Shown here one piece after another: positions 60,895-64,000 of a stretch of DNA of 64,000 nucleotides. The notes under the pieces are model-generated. The model was not told the origin of the DNA. It did no database searches and was given only the letters and a program-made list of their open reading frames with translations. The position numbers and the translations under genes were made by a program. Positions within the stretch are counted from its first letter, which is position 1. Each line of letters begins with the position of its first letter. The stretch comes from Polytrichum commune (Eukaryota > Streptophyta > Polytrichopsida > Polytrichales > Polytrichaceae). Location of the stretch: the NCBI GenBank assembly GCA_950295325.1, contig OX485805.1, positions 14,557,501 through 14,621,500 on the forward strand, written 5' to 3'.

Positions 60895-63800
60895 TCACGA
60901 AGACATTTCAACATCATTAGAAGCCTCAATCCATCCTTCCTCGCTATCACTATCACTAGATGATCCATCAACTTCTGCAGAAATATGGAAATATTTTTCT
61001 ACAGGATGGCAACTACTATGTTTTTCTGGAGAAGGGTCTGGTGATGAAGTAGCTGCATACGCTTCTGCAACAATCTCAGCATGAAAAGGAAGCTGAAAAG
61101 GTCTAATAGAGCTTCTAATCTTACTGATATAGTGTGAGAGAATGCTTCCATCATACTTCATCCTAGAGGACTTCAACGCTTCCTTGCGCCATCTATAAAC
61201 AAGTAAAAATCAACCATTTAAAAATGTTGGTAAGAAAAATTGAGGAAATGTTTAAAAATTTGAAGATAGATAGTGTAGACTTACTTACAAGCTCGCTTGG
61301 CAACAATCTTCTTCTCTGGCTCATCTGCATTCTCCAAAGGGCGTTTCTTCTTTGGAGAAGACCTTGTAACTTTGACTGATTGAACTTCTTCAGCTTGGGG
61401 AAGAAGAGGAACCAATACCTCTTTGTATAAGATACTGTCATATTCAAATGCAATAATATGACGATGAAGACTCTTTGATGCCCGAACAGAAGCACCTGAA
61501 ATAAACAATACCATTTAGTACTTGGTATAAATTAATGACAAAACATATCAAAAGAAAAGTATAAGAAAAAAATAATACATGTGGAGGCTGTGAGGTCCAT
61601 GACAATGTCATCTTCAACCGTGCAGAGATCAATAAAAGCCATGAGTAAATTAAAAGACTTCTCTCGTGCACCTCTAAATGGCATTCTATTCTCCAACTGA
61701 ACAGTTAGAGAATCAACATCAATGAGGTTTGTGAGATGTCCATCTGATGACAACTTGATGCCCTGTGCAAGAAGTTCAGGACGGTCACAAAACACAAAAT
61801 TGGACATTGGAACCTCTTCATCCGGATTTTCCTTTCTAACAAAGCATTTCACCATGAAACACTTGTGCGTACGGGATGGATGATCCGGGACAGTAAAAGG
61901 AAGGCCGTTAATTGCAAACCACTTGGATTCCTCCTGAAAATTTGCCCAATCCGCCCAAGATAAAAGCTCATTGGATATAAACTTTGAATCATGATAAAAT
62001 ACAATGAGGGCACCATCATCTTGAAGAAACTGCATGGCAAACTCAAAATGCCTCTTGATCCATATGGATTCCACTTTTCCATATGGTTTAGTCTTTGGAT
62101 GACGGTTCCAAGGTGGAATTTCACCAGCAATACCAAGTCCAGGAACAGGTAAATCCTCTGGAACATCAAAGATAACAAGATCAACTACATTGTCAGCTTC
62201 ACAATCCGCATAGCTTCGAATCTTTTTACCTTGATGATCTTTAATTCATGCCTTCATACGCCTCCAAATCTTTGGCTCATCACTCTCAGTAACATCATCA
62301 AACAAGTTCAAAATACCTAAAGGACTATCATGGATGATCTCTATCCTACTCTCTACATCATCCAACTGCGAGCATGTGATAGTATACACCGTTTGTGAAG
62401 AAAAAGGGGCAACGGAAAGAGGCACCTGAGAAACCAAAGGAGTAATAGTAGCGGGCATGCTACTGCCTGAAGGAGAAATACCCACATAAGAAAGAAGTTT
62501 CTCTGGCCCTTCCTTTAACACAAGCTTCGCCAACTCTTTGTTCCGTGCCGCAACCTCCTTCTTCAACTTTATTTCCTCCTCCTTGCCTTTCTTCTTTTCT
62601 TCTTTCTCTTTCAAACGAGTTTCAACCTTTGCTTTCTTGTCAGCCAATTTCTTCCTTTGTTTGTCAGATATAGAGTTGTCATCACCCACCTCCGATGCAT
62701 CTTCTTCAATATGCACCAAATTCTCAACCTCTAATTGTTGCATCATATTGTCACAACTAGCCTTTAAGGCTCTCTCCTCTCCAGGACATCTTTCATTTTC
62801 CTTTAACTCAAGATACCAAGGACATTGAAGAAGATGAGGTCTTCCAAAATATTTTTTCTGCTATTTTGAAAAAATACATTCACTACTAGAAACATCCATC
62901 CACTTGTTAAAACGTTGAGGAATGTTCTTCCTATCAATGGCCCCCTTAATCACCAACTCCCTCCAGAAATATCTCAAGATAGCTCTCTTCATAGCATTCT
63001 CAGTACCAGCTTGGACAAGAAATAACTCTTTCTTTGTATAAGTGCCATCCTTTGAAAAAAATTCTTTGAAAGCCTTCCCCCACAAAGTAATAGAATGGGA
63101 CTCAATCCAAGTTCCAATATCGTCCACTGGGTTGGGCAAGTCCTCGGTCTTCAATATGATAGCATCTTCTTCCATAATTTTCTCAAATCGATTTACTGCC
63201 TCTTCCTCTAACTGCAACAATGTACAATTATTCAGCAAAACAAATTCAATTCAATCCATCTAATTCTCAAATTTTAGATATAACTTAAACTTCATAAAAA
63301 ATACAAATATACGGTTCAAAATAACATACCCCAGCCCAGAAGGCAGCTTAATCTATCCAAATCCGAATAACTGAATCAGAAGCGGATGAGGGAGGAAAGT
63401 TGTATTCTTTACGACTCTCCTTACTCATATTCCACCACCTTAACCATCTCTCTTTATGCTTCGAAGAAACCTTTGTTGTTGCAATAAGTTGTAGTTTCTC
63501 TGAAGTCATCTCAAGCTTCACTTGAAAGATATCAAAGTGATGAATAATCTACTTTCAAAAGTACAATTAAATTAGTAAAAATTTGCACTACAAAAAAATA
63601 CATAATATAGAAAACATTTAATGACATATATGCAAAATTTACGACATTAATTGTTTAGGTTTAACCCTCTCAAACCCGTAATCAAGCCAACCACACAAAA
63701 TAACATCACAAAAACCAATGAAGGCCTCCTAATTTAACTAATCACTTACCTCAGCCACATAGAACTTCTTCTAAAACAAAGCATACAATAACCATGTAAA

Positions 63801-64000
63801 GGGCAGTAAGAGGATTATTATTTCATAAATATTTATTATAAACGTCCCATCTAACTTCTCTCAGATCCGAGACCATGCAAACCAAGTTGAATAAAATTAC
63901 AAAAAACAAAAAAATATATGATAGATGGTGGAGCACATACCTCTCTTATGAAACCCTCTCCATTTGCTAGATTGGCAATTGCGAGGTACCGAGATAGGTC
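60895..64000 (-). pseudogene. DNA N4/N6-methyltransferase-like nuclear protein, three in-frame stops (partial)
   Basis: Six exons join without a frameshift on the minus strand: 63941-64000 (open at the edge), 63750-63770, 63330-63548, 61579-63211, 61285-61495 and 60895-61192. All borders are GT-AG. The order is an N-terminal helical region, a Lys/Glu coiled coil (about 62520-62690), then a methyltransferase-like core. The core has DLVIFDVPED where motif IV (DPPY/SPPW) is expected (about 62155-62180). WIKRHFEFAMQFLQDDGALIVFYHDS follows as the next strand-helix block in shortened view, IKRHFEFAMQFLQDDG. Then REKSFNLLMAFIDL resembles motif X and DIVMDLTASTCAS resembles motif I (DxFxGxG), split by an intron at 61579. 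IV before X and I is the beta-class order. A basic SPKKKRP (about 61340-61360) suggests nuclear import. The tail is Ser/Asp-rich. Stops at 63348-63350 (TAA), 62861-62863 (TAG) and 62246-62248 (TGA) block translation. Motif residues are degenerate, so catalysis is doubtful. Confidence 0.72.

Noticed and set aside
60895-64000. Bacterial contamination carrying a restriction-modification methylase
   Set aside because: The gene has several GT-AG introns and a nuclear import-like motif, and lies in continuous plant-type repeat DNA.
1-64000. tRNA or rRNA genes
   Set aside because: No sequence with A- and B-box spacing or a rRNA signature was found by eye. A tRNA-finding program could still detect one.

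Overview
This window looks like nuclear DNA of a land plant. It holds a chloroplast-targeted SOQ1-type gene and a GPI-anchored X8 (callose-binding) gene, both split by GT-AG introns, set in AT-rich DNA dominated by transposable elements. The divergence of the host proteins from the angiosperm forms I know, together with a bacterial-type DNA methyltransferase-like gene, makes a seed-free plant (bryophyte, lycophyte or fern) more likely than a flowering plant. That last step is inference.

Layout. 1-2899 (minus): first five exons of a SOQ1-like gene that runs off the left edge; intron 1 carries two decayed copies of the end of exon 1. 4270-6720: dead LINE. 6.7-20 kb: nested small DNA elements, namely a MITE family with ends near ACACTAAATA, a second MITE family called M1 here, PIF/Harbinger-like MITEs with TAA target duplications, two ~150-bp fold-back elements, and a ~1.6 kb repeat present as an inverted pair. 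Fragments of an armadillo-repeat (possibly U-box type) pseudogene sit at 10.3-11.15 kb, with a possible N-terminal part at 13.0-13.7 kb. 21.2-22.8 kb: island dense in TCCGGA. 23-33 kb: mostly featureless, with simple repeats and a possible non-coding transcribed leader at 29.6-30.26 kb. 33267-37589 (plus): complete four-exon X8-domain gene. 42249-43645: Tigger/pogo-like element with a truncated transposase. 43.8-50.1 kb: more MITEs and local duplications. 51.5-59.2 kb: Ty3-type LTR retrotransposon with promoter, primer-binding site, gag and protease, split by a clean 2266-bp solo LTR. 59.2-60.2 kb: GC-rich segment of unknown nature. 60895-64000 (minus): multi-exon gene for a nuclear protein with a methyltransferase fold resembling N4-cytosine/N6-adenine DNA methylases, open at the right edge.

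The most interesting locus is that methyltransferase-like gene. Its splice sites and frame are intact over about 2.2 kb of coding sequence, yet it has exactly three in-frame stops (TAA, TAG, TGA), each one C-to-T change away from CAA, CAG or CGA. This fits decay by cytosine deamination of a silenced copy. It also matches the stop set repaired by U-to-C RNA editing in some seed-free plant organelles, a far less likely explanation for a nuclear gene.

The two host genes are not functionally linked. SOQ1 acts in chloroplast photoprotection and X8 proteins bind callose at the wall and plasmodesmata. The other structures mainly record layered transposon insertion.
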